From assembly GCA_937957895.1 (NCBI GenBank), contig CALFEZ010000211.1:1-5392 (forward strand): 5,392 nt of DNA, in the 5' to 3' direction. How positions within the stretch are numbered: position 1 is the first letter of the stretch; the number at the start of each line of letters is the position of its first letter. Shown piece after piece: positions 1 to 5,392 of the stretch. The notes below the pieces were generated by a model. The model was not told where the DNA came from. It ran no database searches and saw nothing but the letters and a program-made list of their open reading frames with translations. Both the position numbers and the translations under genes were made by a program. The stretch comes from an uncultured Erysipelotrichaceae bacterium (GTDB lineage: Bacteria > Bacillota_I > Bacilli_A > Erysipelotrichales > Erysipelotrichaceae).

Positions 1-1011
1 CATGGGTTTGGTAGGCTTGTCCTTGAGTACCGCAAGCACCACGATGATCGTTCGTGACAAACGTTCAAAGTTTTCCACGAGTGCCTCGATGCCTTCTTCA
101 TTGTGAGCACCATCCACGATGATCAGTGGGTCTTTGCTAATGGCATCAAATCTTCCCGGCCAGGTCGCTCTTTTTAAACCCAAGAGAATATGTTTTTTCT
201 GAATGCGATGATCTTTTTTTGAAAGCACTTCACAAGCTTCATATGCCAAGGCAGCATTCAAACGCTGATAAGATGCCCCGCTACTCAAGGTGATCGTTTG
301 ATTTTTATACAGGAAAATTTGTTCAAAAAGCGCCTGTGAGATCGGAGTGATCGGATGTGTCGTGATCAGAGGTGCTTGTTTGGATGCTGCAACTTCCTCG
401 ATCACATCAAATACTTCTTTGGACTTGTTGAAAGTAACGATCGGAACATGATCCTTGATGATGCCTGCCTTTTCATAAGTGATCTTTGCTAGGGTATCTC
501 CCAATATTTCCATGTGATCATACCCAATGGTGGTGATCACCGATACCTCCGGCATGATGACATTGGTAGCATCCAGTCTGCCTCCAAGTCCCACCTCAAA
601 AACAGCATAATCTACCTTTTGATCAAGAAAATACCATATGGCGATCAAAGTATCGATTTCAAACATGGTCAGATGATATTTCTCCCAATAAGGTATGCTT
701 TGGTTGATGTATTTTAGAAGTGTTTCACTTTCGATCGGTTTATGATCGATCCTGAAACGATCGTGATGAGTGATCAAAAACGGAGAAGTATACAACCCTA
801 CTTTGTATCCGGCTTCTTCCAGTACATTGGTGATGTAATTGCTGACGCTGCCTTTGCCATTAGTTCCTGCAACATGCACACACCGTAACTGATACTGTGG
901 GTTATGAAGATCTTCCATGCATTGTTTGAACAACTTCAATCCAAAGGTTTCTTTCGAGGTTCTCAGATAAAGCACCTGCAAGGCACTATCAAGAGTATCA
1001 AAGGGGTTCAT
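1..1011 (-). CDS. folC: Folylpolyglutamate synthase / dihydrofolate synthase, N-terminal 337 residues (3' end cut by window)
   Basis: FolC is a cytoplasmic Mur-ligase-family enzyme. It adds glutamate to folates using ATP and, in many bacteria, also to dihydropteroate. Reading the minus strand from the ATG at 1011-1009 gives an uninterrupted frame to position 1. Visible family motifs are the P-loop AGTNGKGSVS (residues 48-57), TSPFLI with the following HHDRFRI (75-88), EVGLGGRLDATN (139-150), the TIGYDHMEILGDT stretch (161-173), EKAGIIK (180-186) and the inter-domain segment WPGRFD...IIVDGAHNEEG (284-307). In EKAGIIK, Lys181 matches the carbamylated lysine known in this family. FolC is normally about 420-430 residues, so roughly the last 80-100 residues of the C-terminal domain lie outside the window. 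The ATG overlaps the ung stop by one base (TGATG) and has GGAG at 1022-1019 inside ung, which suggests translational coupling. Whether it also has dihydrofolate synthase activity cannot be read from sequence. Confidence 0.95.
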   Translation of the reverse strand, partial: MNPFDTLDSALQVLYLRTSKETFGLKLFKQCMEDLHNPQYQLRCVHVAGTNGKGSVSNYITNVLEEAGYKVGLYTSPFLITHHDRFRIDHKPIESETLLKYINQSIPYWEKYHLTMFEIDTLIAIWYFLDQKVDYAVFEVGLGGRLDATNVIMPEVSVITTIGYDHMEILGDTLAKITYEKAGIIKDHVPIVTFNKSKEVFDVIEEVAASKQAPLITTHPITPISQALFEQIFLYKNQTITLSSGASYQRLNAALAYEACEVLSKKDHRIQKKHILLGLKRATWPGRFDAISKDPLIIVDGAHNEEGIEALVENFERLSRTIIVVLAVLKDKPTKPM

Positions 1012-1670
1012 CAAAAACTCCAATCGATCGGTTGACGATCATTGGCCTTTAAAAAGGCATTGGTCTTGCTGAAAGGTTTGCTGTTGAAGAAACCTTGGTA
1101 TGCCGATAAAGGCGAAGGATGTGCACTTTTGATGATCAGATGCTTGGGGTCGGTGATCAAGTGCTCTTTCTTTTGAGCATTGCGTCCCCACAAAATGAAC
1201 ACAACCGGTTTTTGATGAGCATTGCATTTGCTGATCACATGATCGGTGAAGGTTTCCCACCCCTTGTTGGTGTGGCTGTTGGCACGATTGGCCTCTACCG
1301 TAAGCACGGCATTAAGAAGCAGCACCCCTTGTTTTGCCCAAGGGATCAAACAACCATTTGAAGGTTTTGGGATGTTCAGATCATCATGCAACTCTTTGAA
1401 AATATTCAATAAACTTGGCGGAGGCGGAACATGTGGTTTGACTGAGAAGCTCAATCCATGAGCTTGCTGAGGTTGATGATAAGGATCCTGACCAAGGATC
1501 ACGACTTTCACATTGGGATAATCCGTATAGTAGAACGATGAAAACACCTCTGCTTTTTGAGGATATACAATCGTTTTTTGATATTGCTCTTTTAAAAACT
1601 CAGACAGTTTTTTAAAGTAAGGTTGTTCAAATTCATCCATTAGAAATGGATCCCATTGATTATTGACCAT
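1011..1670 (-). CDS. ung: Uracil-DNA glycosylase, family 1 (219 aa)
   Basis: This enzyme removes uracil from DNA, from cytosine deamination or dUMP misincorporation, as the first step of base excision repair. All catalytic landmarks of family 1 UDG are present. GQDPYH is at residues 60-65, with Asp62 the water-activating base and Tyr64 the residue that blocks thymine. The uracil-stacking Phe75 lies in HGLSFSV. The Pro-rich loop PPPPSLL is at 83-88, Asn120 in LLLN reads the uracil, and HPSPLS at 184-189 carries catalytic His184. The length matches the usual 215-230 residues. I chose the ATG at 1670-1668, which gives MVNNQWDPF. It has GGAG at 1680-1677 followed by a 6-base spacer, the same geometry as folC. 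The in-frame ATG at 1676 lies directly against the GGAG, and the one at 1721 adds 17 unconserved residues inside the upstream gene. The gene overlaps the binding-protein gene by 11 bp and folC by 1 bp. Confidence 0.97.
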   Translation of the reverse strand: MVNNQWDPFLMDEFEQPYFKKLSEFLKEQYQKTIVYPQKAEVFSSFYYTDYPNVKVVILGQDPYHQPQQAHGLSFSVKPHVPPPPSLLNIFKELHDDLNIPKPSNGCLIPWAKQGVLLLNAVLTVEANRANSHTNKGWETFTDHVISKCNAHQKPVVFILWGRNAQKKEHLITDPKHLIIKSAHPSPLSAYQGFFNSKPFSKTNAFLKANDRQPIDWSF

Positions 1671-3030
1671 TGCCATCTCCGTTTTGATTATGTTGAGCGT
1701 ACCACAGATCGTATGCTTCAATCAATTCAACTTGTGCCTTCTCGATTGTCAGTTCTTTGTTGAATACTTTCAGCATCACTTCATGAACATGCCCCTGTAA
1801 GTAGAAATCCCATCCCAGGATGCTGCGATCATGTTCGAGTGCCAACATGGGTTCACTGATGCTGTATGTATAGGCCAATGCTTTTTGTCGACGTATGTCA
1901 TCCATTTCATACTCTTTGATCTGATCATGTGCGATAACAAGATTCAGATCAGTGGAATCAAGGAGTATCTGCGTATTCTCTTTGCTGGATAACAAAGTGA
2001 ATATCTTATGACTCAATGATGGATATGCGTTGTCTTTGATGACCAACCCCCCCACTTTGACAAGAGGTGTCAGTTGGTTCGACTGATTGGAAGGAAATGC
2101 TGAATAGGAATATACTTGCTTGTTGATGGTAGCGATCGCATCCCAATCCATCCATTCCGTTGCCAGTGAAAAAGGTGCCTCCATGTTGATCAATGCTTTT
2201 TCATATCGCCATTCGCTTTGATTTTGCTTTGTAAGATCCCAGTTTGTTTCAAACAACTCCTTTACAAACAACAGGGAATGATAGAATTCGATTGAGAAAA
2301 AGTCGGGTTTTGAGACATCCAAATCTTTGAACATGTGCCATCCGCTGGATGTCAAAAAAGCATAAAATTGCCATGGTTCACTTACGGTAAACGGGAAAAC
2401 GGAAGTGATCTTCTTTCGGTTGATCACGGGTGTGGTTTCTTGCCACTGTTGGGTCAGTTCGATCAGATCTTCCCAGTCCGTCAATCCGATGATCCTATTT
2501 TTCTCATCTTTTAGGGACACATCGATACCCAACTGAGAAAGTAATGTTTCATTGGCAACAAACAACAGTCCTTGATAAGTGCTTGGCAAAAAGCGAAATC
2601 CATCCATGTTGATGACATCAAGAAAATGATCGATACCTTCAAACGATATATCCTTAAGAAAAAGCGGATCGATGACCATCAGTTCATCGAAGATCATGGC
2701 TGCTTGTTGTTTTTGGATATAAAAGATATCAGCATCATAGGTATACATGGCATCCCAGGCACTGATCTCATCCATGATCAGGATATCCAGATCCAGATCA
2801 TACGCTTCGATGTCCTCTTTTAACTGTTCTAGCAACCAGTCTTTTTGCTGTTGGCTTTTTAGAAACAGCTTGAGTGAAGCACCTTGCTCCAATGTGAAAA
2901 GCCCTGTTTCCTCATCAAAGCAAATACGTGTGCCATTTGCTACACAGGGTCTTGAATCGATATATACTTTGGTCCCCACACCAAACAATGCAATGATCAG
3001 TATGCTGATCATCAGAACTTTAATTTTCAT
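1660..3030 (-). CDS. Extracellular solute-binding protein, MalE-like (family 1), membrane-anchored and without lipobox (456 aa)
   Basis: This is probably the substrate-capturing component of an ABC importer, displayed outside the membrane. Residues 4-19 are a hydrophobic segment after a short basic start (MKIK), typical of a signal peptide or anchor. No Cys sits in a lipobox, so unlike most Gram-positive binding proteins it is probably not a lipoprotein. The rest follows the family 1 pattern. There is a first strand, LKLFLKS, near 53, and a DADIFYI strand near 99-105. Next come a LPSTYQGLLFVANETLL core (148-164), a TDWEDLIELTQQW helix (184-196), an EAPFSLATEW segment (284-293), a GGLVIKD...SHKIFTLLSSKEN stretch (327-352) and a C-terminal helical tail. 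The only cysteines, Cys29 and Cys37, lie just outside the membrane segment. The ligand is unknown. Maltodextrin is a guess prompted by the nearby GH13 gene, and an aromatic-rich 220-310 region would suit a sugar. No permease or ATPase gene is visible. The start has an AGGTGA ribosome site. The gene leads an operon with ung and folC. Confidence 0.8.
   Translation of the reverse strand: MKIKVLMISILIIALFGVGTKVYIDSRPCVANGTRICFDEETGLFTLEQGASLKLFLKSQQQKDWLLEQLKEDIEAYDLDLDILIMDEISAWDAMYTYDADIFYIQKQQAAMIFDELMVIDPLFLKDISFEGIDHFLDVINMDGFRFLPSTYQGLLFVANETLLSQLGIDVSLKDEKNRIIGLTDWEDLIELTQQWQETTPVINRKKITSVFPFTVSEPWQFYAFLTSSGWHMFKDLDVSKPDFFSIEFYHSLLFVKELFETNWDLTKQNQSEWRYEKALINMEAPFSLATEWMDWDAIATINKQVYSYSAFPSNQSNQLTPLVKVGGLVIKDNAYPSLSHKIFTLLSSKENTQILLDSTDLNLVIAHDQIKEYEMDDIRRQKALAYTYSISEPMLALEHDRSILGWDFYLQGHVHEVMLKVFNKELTIEKAQVELIEAYDLWYAQHNQNGDGNGQ
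1677..1680 (-). promoter_or_regulatory. Ribosome binding site that decides the ung start
   Basis: GGAG on the minus strand lies 6 bases before the ATG at 1670-1668 and directly abuts the alternative ATG at 1676-1674. The spacing favours the downstream ATG. The site lies within the 3' end of the solute-binding-protein gene, so ung translation is probably coupled to it. Confidence 0.6.
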
Positions 3031-3054
3031 CTTTCACCTAAATCCAACGCAGTT

Positions 3055-3083
3055 ATCGTATCAAACATCCTCGATGCTTTCAA
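3055..3083 (-). promoter_or_regulatory. Sigma-A-type promoter of the binding protein-ung-folC operon
   Basis: On the minus strand, TTGAAA (3083-3078) is separated by exactly 17 bp from TACGAT (3060-3055). This is 5/6 and 4/6 agreement with the TTGACA/TATAAT consensus at the ideal spacing. A start near 3048 would give a leader of about 18 bases carrying the AGGTGA ribosome site just before the ATG at 3030. A T-run lies directly upstream of the -35; it is the tail of the preceding terminator and could also act like an UP element. Its position right after a terminator supports it as the start of a new unit. Confidence 0.7.
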
Positions 3084-3085
3084 CT

Positions 3086-3115
3086 AAAAAAAGAAGCTCG
3101 ATCAATCGAGCTTCT
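3086..3115 (-). terminator. Intrinsic terminator of the transketolase operon
   Basis: On the minus strand a perfect 10 bp stem (AGAAGCTCGA / TCGAGCTTCT) with a 4-base loop is followed by a run of about seven T residues. The 5' arm is made from the final codons of the C-terminal transketolase gene, and the TGA stop is in the loop. On the plus strand no T-run follows the hairpin, so it works in one direction only. A possible extra A-T pair would extend the stem and shrink the loop to 2 bases. Confidence 0.9.
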
Positions 3116-4040
3116 GTGCGAATGCTTTTACTTTTTCAGCAACACGTTTTGCGCTTAAACCATATTTATCCAACAGTTCAGCTGGCTTTCCACTTTCACC
3201 AAAGGTGTCTTCCAATCCGATGATGCTCATCGGTACCGGATGGTTTTGGACCACGACTTCAGCAACGGCTGAACCAAGTCCTCCATATACATTGTGTTCT
3301 TCTGCCGTCACGATACCTTTATGGGTTTTGGCCAGTTCGATGATCAATGCTTCATCGATCGGTTTGATGCTGGCCATGTTGACCACGGTCACATCCAATC
3401 CTGCTTCTTTGAGCAGTTCTTTGGCTTGCAGGGATTCTTGTACCAAAACACCGGTAGCGATGATCGCAATATCCTTGCCGGGTGAGACAACATGTCCTTT
3501 CCCGATCTCAAAAGTATAATTCTCATCATAAATGGTTTCCACGCCACTGCGTCCCAAACGAACAAATACAGGACCGTCGATCTTCGATACGGCTTCAATG
3601 ATTTGTTTGGTCTCTACGGCATCGCATGGTTGGAATACTTTCATATTTGGTATGGCACGCATCAAAGCGATATCTTCAACCGATTGGTGACTGGCACCAT
3701 CTTCTCCCACAGTGATACCGGCATGGGTACCGCAGATCTTGACATTGAGTTTGGGATAGCAGATCGAGTTACGGATCTGTTCAAATGCCCGTCCGGCAGC
3801 AAACATCGCAAACGAAGACGCAAACACGGTATTACCACACGAAGCGATCCCGGCAGCGATACCCATCATGTTGCCTTCTGCGATCCCGATATTGAAGTGA
3901 CGTTCCGGTTTGACTGCCTGGGCATCACTGGTCTTGGTGGATTTGGTCAAATCAGCATCCAACACGAAGATCTTGTCATCTTTTTGTATCAACTCTGCCA
4001 ATGCTTTTCCATATGCTTCTCTGGTTGCTACTTTTGCCAT
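3102..4040 (-). CDS. tkt: Transketolase, C-terminal subunit (pyrimidine-binding and C-terminal domains, 312 aa)
   Basis: This is the second half of a split transketolase, the thiamine-diphosphate enzyme that moves two-carbon ketol units between sugar phosphates in the non-oxidative pentose phosphate pathway. It should form a heteromeric cytoplasmic enzyme with the product of the adjacent gene at 4042-4857. The pyrimidine-binding domain spans about residues 1-165. It contains RHFNIGIAEGNMMGIAAG (47-64), in which Glu55 is the cofactor-activating glutamate, and the conserved GEDGASHQSVEDIALMR stretch (112-128). The C-terminal domain follows, with IAIIATGVLVQESL (191-204), VVNMASIKPID (219-229), VTAEEHNVYGGLGSAVAE (244-261) and DTFGESGKPAELLDKYGL (278-295). 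Its length matches known separate C-terminal subunits of about 310 residues. The ATG is one base after the partner's stop, with GGAGGG at 4054-4049 inside the partner gene and an 8-base spacer, so the two are probably made together. A more distant ketol-transfer specificity cannot be excluded. Confidence 0.95.
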   Translation of the reverse strand: MAKVATREAYGKALAELIQKDDKIFVLDADLTKSTKTSDAQAVKPERHFNIGIAEGNMMGIAAGIASCGNTVFASSFAMFAAGRAFEQIRNSICYPKLNVKICGTHAGITVGEDGASHQSVEDIALMRAIPNMKVFQPCDAVETKQIIEAVSKIDGPVFVRLGRSGVETIYDENYTFEIGKGHVVSPGKDIAIIATGVLVQESLQAKELLKEAGLDVTVVNMASIKPIDEALIIELAKTHKGIVTAEEHNVYGGLGSAVAEVVVQNHPVPMSIIGLEDTFGESGKPAELLDKYGLSAKRVAEKVKAFAQKLD

Positions 4041-4041
4041 G

Positions 4042-4857
4042 TTATTTTCCCTCCAATTGTTTCATTGCTTCTTCAAACTGTTCCTTATTGGGAGGTGAAC
4101 CATGCCATTGATAATTGTTCTCCATAAAGTCGACCCCTTTGCCTTTGACAGTTTTGGCAATGATCGCAGTCGGTCTGCCTTTGGTTTCTCTTGCTTGTTT
4201 CAAAGCATCGAAAATCTGATCGAAGTCATGACCATCGATGTTGATCACATTCCAGTTGAATGCTTCAAACTTTTTATCCAATGGCAAAGGATTCATTACT
4301 TGCGTGATGTCTCCATCGATTTGATATCCGTTCCAATCCAAGAACATGACCAGATTGTCAAGCTTGTAATGACCGGCTGCCATGGCTGCTTCCCAGATTT
4401 GTCCTTCCTGGGATTCTCCATCACCCACCATAGAATATACTCTGTATGGCAGATCTTTTGCTTTATATGACAGTGCCATGCCGACAGCTGCTGAGAGCCC
4501 CTGTCCCAATGATCCGGTGGACATATCCACGCCATCCACATAATTCATGTTTGGATGTCCCTGAAGCTTGGAATCGATCTTACGAAATGTCATCAGATCT
4601 TCTTCACTCAATACCCCGATCTCATGCAGGATCGCAAACAGACCGGCACTTGCATGTCCTTTGGACAAAACGAACTTGTCACGTTCGAGATCTTTGATGT
4701 TGTCCAATGAAATGTTCATTTCCTTGAAATACAATGCAGTCAAGATCTCAGCAGCGCTCAGTGCCCCTCCGATATGTCCGGAGTTAGCGTTTGCTACCAT
4801 TTTGATGACATTTCTGCGGAGATTATTAGCTATTTTTTGTAATTGTTGATTTTCCAT
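4042..4857 (-). CDS. tkt: Transketolase, N-terminal subunit (pyrophosphate-binding domain, 271 aa)
   Basis: This is the first half of the split transketolase. It binds the pyrophosphate of thiamine diphosphate through a divalent metal. Conserved elements in order are ANSGHIGGALSAAEIL (24-39), LSKGHASAGLFAIL (64-77), QGHPNM (99-104), DMSTGSLGQGLSAAVGMAL (111-129), GDGESQEGQIWEA (145-157), FLDWNGYQIDG (172-182) and KTVKGKGVDFMEN (235-247). By comparison with E. coli transketolase, Asp146 and Asn176 are the metal ligands. The protein stops near 270 residues, where a fused transketolase of about 660 would continue, and the next gene supplies the rest. I start it at the ATG at 4857-4855 (MENQQLQ) because an AGGAGG site lies just upstream and the predicted promoter lies at 4880-4908. 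A longer in-frame start at 4932 would begin upstream of that promoter and add 25 unconserved residues. Confidence 0.95.
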   Translation of the reverse strand: MENQQLQKIANNLRRNVIKMVANANSGHIGGALSAAEILTALYFKEMNISLDNIKDLERDKFVLSKGHASAGLFAILHEIGVLSEEDLMTFRKIDSKLQGHPNMNYVDGVDMSTGSLGQGLSAAVGMALSYKAKDLPYRVYSMVGDGESQEGQIWEAAMAAGHYKLDNLVMFLDWNGYQIDGDITQVMNPLPLDKKFEAFNWNVINIDGHDFDQIFDALKQARETKGRPTAIIAKTVKGKGVDFMENNYQWHGSPPNKEQFEEAMKQLEGK

Positions 4858-4860
4858 GTT

Positions 4861-4866
4861 TCCTCC
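4861..4866 (-). promoter_or_regulatory. Strong ribosome binding site that decides the transketolase start
   Basis: On the minus strand a full AGGAGG sits just upstream of the ATG at 4857-4855, with A on its 3' side. It is the strongest ribosome site in the window and supports high expression from this start rather than from the upstream in-frame ATG at 4932. Confidence 0.85.
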
Positions 4867-4879
4867 TGTTATCCATCTC

Positions 4880-4908
4880 ATTATACACCATATAAGCACT
4901 GATGAAAA
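4880..4908 (-). promoter_or_regulatory. Sigma-A-type promoter of the split transketolase operon
   Basis: On the minus strand a perfect TATAAT (4885-4880) is preceded, at a 17 bp spacing, by TTTTCA (4908-4903), a 4/6 match to TTGACA. Transcription would start near 4873. That leaves a short leader with the AGGAGG site and no room for a riboswitch or attenuator. Confidence 0.7.
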
Positions 4909-4953
4909 ACTACAAAAACACAGCCAATGCAATTCTTCATCCTTTTGTAAATA

Positions 4954-4962
4954 TGATATGAT
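4954..4962 (+). promoter_or_regulatory. Candidate extended -10 promoter for the GH13 gene
   Basis: TGATATGAT reads as an extended -10 (TGn followed by TATGAT). A second overlapping TATGAT lies at 4952-4957. No convincing TTGACA-like -35 is found 16-18 bp upstream, so the call rests on the extended -10. A start near 4969 would leave a leader of about 14 bases, with AAGGAG at 4972-4977, which is short but possible. Confidence 0.4.
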
Positions 4963-4982
4963 GAAACAAACAAGGAGTCTCT

Positions 4983-5392
4983 ATGAAACACTTAAAGAAA
5001 GTATCAAAAGCGATCGCCCAACAACAAAAGCAACACAAACATATCTTCAACTATGTCATTCCCGAACTATGGGATCATCCCGAGGTTTGTTCTCAAACCA
5101 AGATCAAGGTCCATGATGGCAATGTGATCGTCAATCCTTATCAGTTTTATCAAGAGTTGATCGATCATGTGATCTTAAAACAAAAACCTTCACCAAAATC
5201 AGATACGCTCGATCATGGAAAATGGATCAAAAATTCATTTGCATATTCCATGATGATTCGGGCATCCGGCAGTTTCGATCATGATCGCTCCGGATCACTC
5301 CAGAATGAAAATATGTATGGATTAAAGGAGACCGGAACCTTCATCAAAGCCATCGCATTGTTGCCAATACTCAAACGCATGGGAGTCGATGT
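4983..5392 (+). CDS. Alpha-amylase family (GH13) glycosyl hydrolase, N-terminal 136 residues (3' end cut by window)
   Basis: This is probably a cytoplasmic enzyme acting on alpha-glucans or oligosaccharides. The ATG at 4983 has AAGGAG at 4972-4977 with a 5-base spacer. The frame stays open to the right edge. The first ~85 residues are a polar leader rich in Lys, Gln and His (KAIAQQQKQHKH near 9-20) with no signal peptide. The recognisable part is SFAYSMMIRASGSFDHDRSG (85-104), then MYGLKETGTFIKAIALLPIL (111-130) and KRMGVD at the edge. This matches the start of a GH13 catalytic barrel, where a sheet strand is followed by a helix and the 'K.MGVD..YLLPI' strand. Catalytic Asp/Glu residues lie beyond the window, so activity and substrate are unproven. 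It is divergent from the transketolase operon, and a shared sugar-responsive control is possible. I recognise the family from its pattern, not from a database match. Confidence 0.75.
   Translation, partial: MKHLKKVSKAIAQQQKQHKHIFNYVIPELWDHPEVCSQTKIKVHDGNVIVNPYQFYQELIDHVILKQKPSPKSDTLDHGKWIKNSFAYSMMIRASGSFDHDRSGSLQNENMYGLKETGTFIKAIALLPILKRMGVD

Noticed and set aside
514..717. 67-codon open frame on the plus strand
   Set aside because: It is antisense to the conserved GLGGRLDATN and DH...LG motifs of folC, and no ribosome site is evident.
1671..1721. 17-residue N-terminal extension of ung
   Set aside because: The added residues are not part of the UDG family, lie inside the upstream gene and have poorer ribosome-site spacing than the ATG at 1670.
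3092..3115. Perfect inverted repeat as a possible operator or protein-binding site
   Set aside because: It is followed on the minus strand by a T-run directly after a stop codon, so an intrinsic terminator explains it fully.
2747..3223. 158-codon open frame on the plus strand
   Set aside because: It runs across the binding-protein 5' end, its promoter, the terminator and the transketolase 3' end. It is Ser-rich and low in family-like motifs, so it is a shadow frame.
3492..4127. 211-codon open frame on the plus strand
   Set aside because: It is antisense to the strongly conserved split transketolase genes, has no ribosome site, and encodes a Cys/His/Phe-rich sequence unlike any family. It is a shadow frame.
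4858..4932. 25-residue N-terminal extension of the transketolase N-terminal subunit
   Set aside because: It would need transcription from upstream of the near-consensus promoter at 4880-4908. It resembles a hydrophobic leader only by chance, and the AGGAGG site fits the ATG at 4857.
4858..4982. Riboswitch (for example a thiamine-diphosphate element) ahead of the transketolase genes
   Set aside because: The predicted leader is only about 16 bases and shows no conserved riboswitch core.

Overview
The window is an ordinary-looking, densely packed bacterial chromosome segment. By eye its GC content is in the low 40s percent. TGA is used as a true stop (ung and the second transketolase gene) and TGG codes for Trp, so this is the standard bacterial code, not the Mycoplasma code. 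Strong AGGAGG-type ribosome sites, a split (two-gene) transketolase and the type of alpha-amylase-family protein at the right edge point to a low-GC Gram-positive lineage. Candidates are Bacillota or their TGA-as-stop wall-less relatives (Acholeplasma/Izemoplasma/Haloplasma-like or Erysipelotrichia-like). That placement is an inference from gene content and composition, not from a marker gene.

Layout from left to right. Positions 1-1011 hold the first 337 codons of folC (minus strand, running off the left edge). Positions 1011-1670 hold ung, uracil-DNA glycosylase (minus). Positions 1660-3030 hold an extracellular solute-binding protein with an N-terminal membrane anchor but no lipobox (minus). 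These three are transcribed right to left, with overlaps of 11 bp and 1 bp, from a good sigma-A-type promoter at 3055-3083. Immediately upstream, an intrinsic terminator (3086-3115) ends the next unit, which is the two halves of a split transketolase. The C-terminal half is at 3102-4040 and the N-terminal half at 4042-4857, one base apart. That unit has its own near-consensus promoter (4880-4908). A 125 bp divergent intergenic region then leads to the first 136 codons of a cytoplasmic GH13 (alpha-amylase family) enzyme on the plus strand, cut off by the right edge.

Together the genes combine central sugar metabolism (transketolase; an alpha-glucan-active GH13 enzyme; a possible sugar-binding protein) with housekeeping functions (folate polyglutamylation and uracil excision repair). 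The solute-binding protein has no visible permease or ATPase partner. No RNA gene, mobile element, CRISPR array or obvious novel defence system is visible, and no gene-free stretch exceeds 300 bases. The most unusual points are the very high density of GATC tetramers, the orphan non-lipoprotein binding protein coupled to ung-folC, and the compact terminator/promoter junction whose hairpin is built from the last codons of the transketolase gene.
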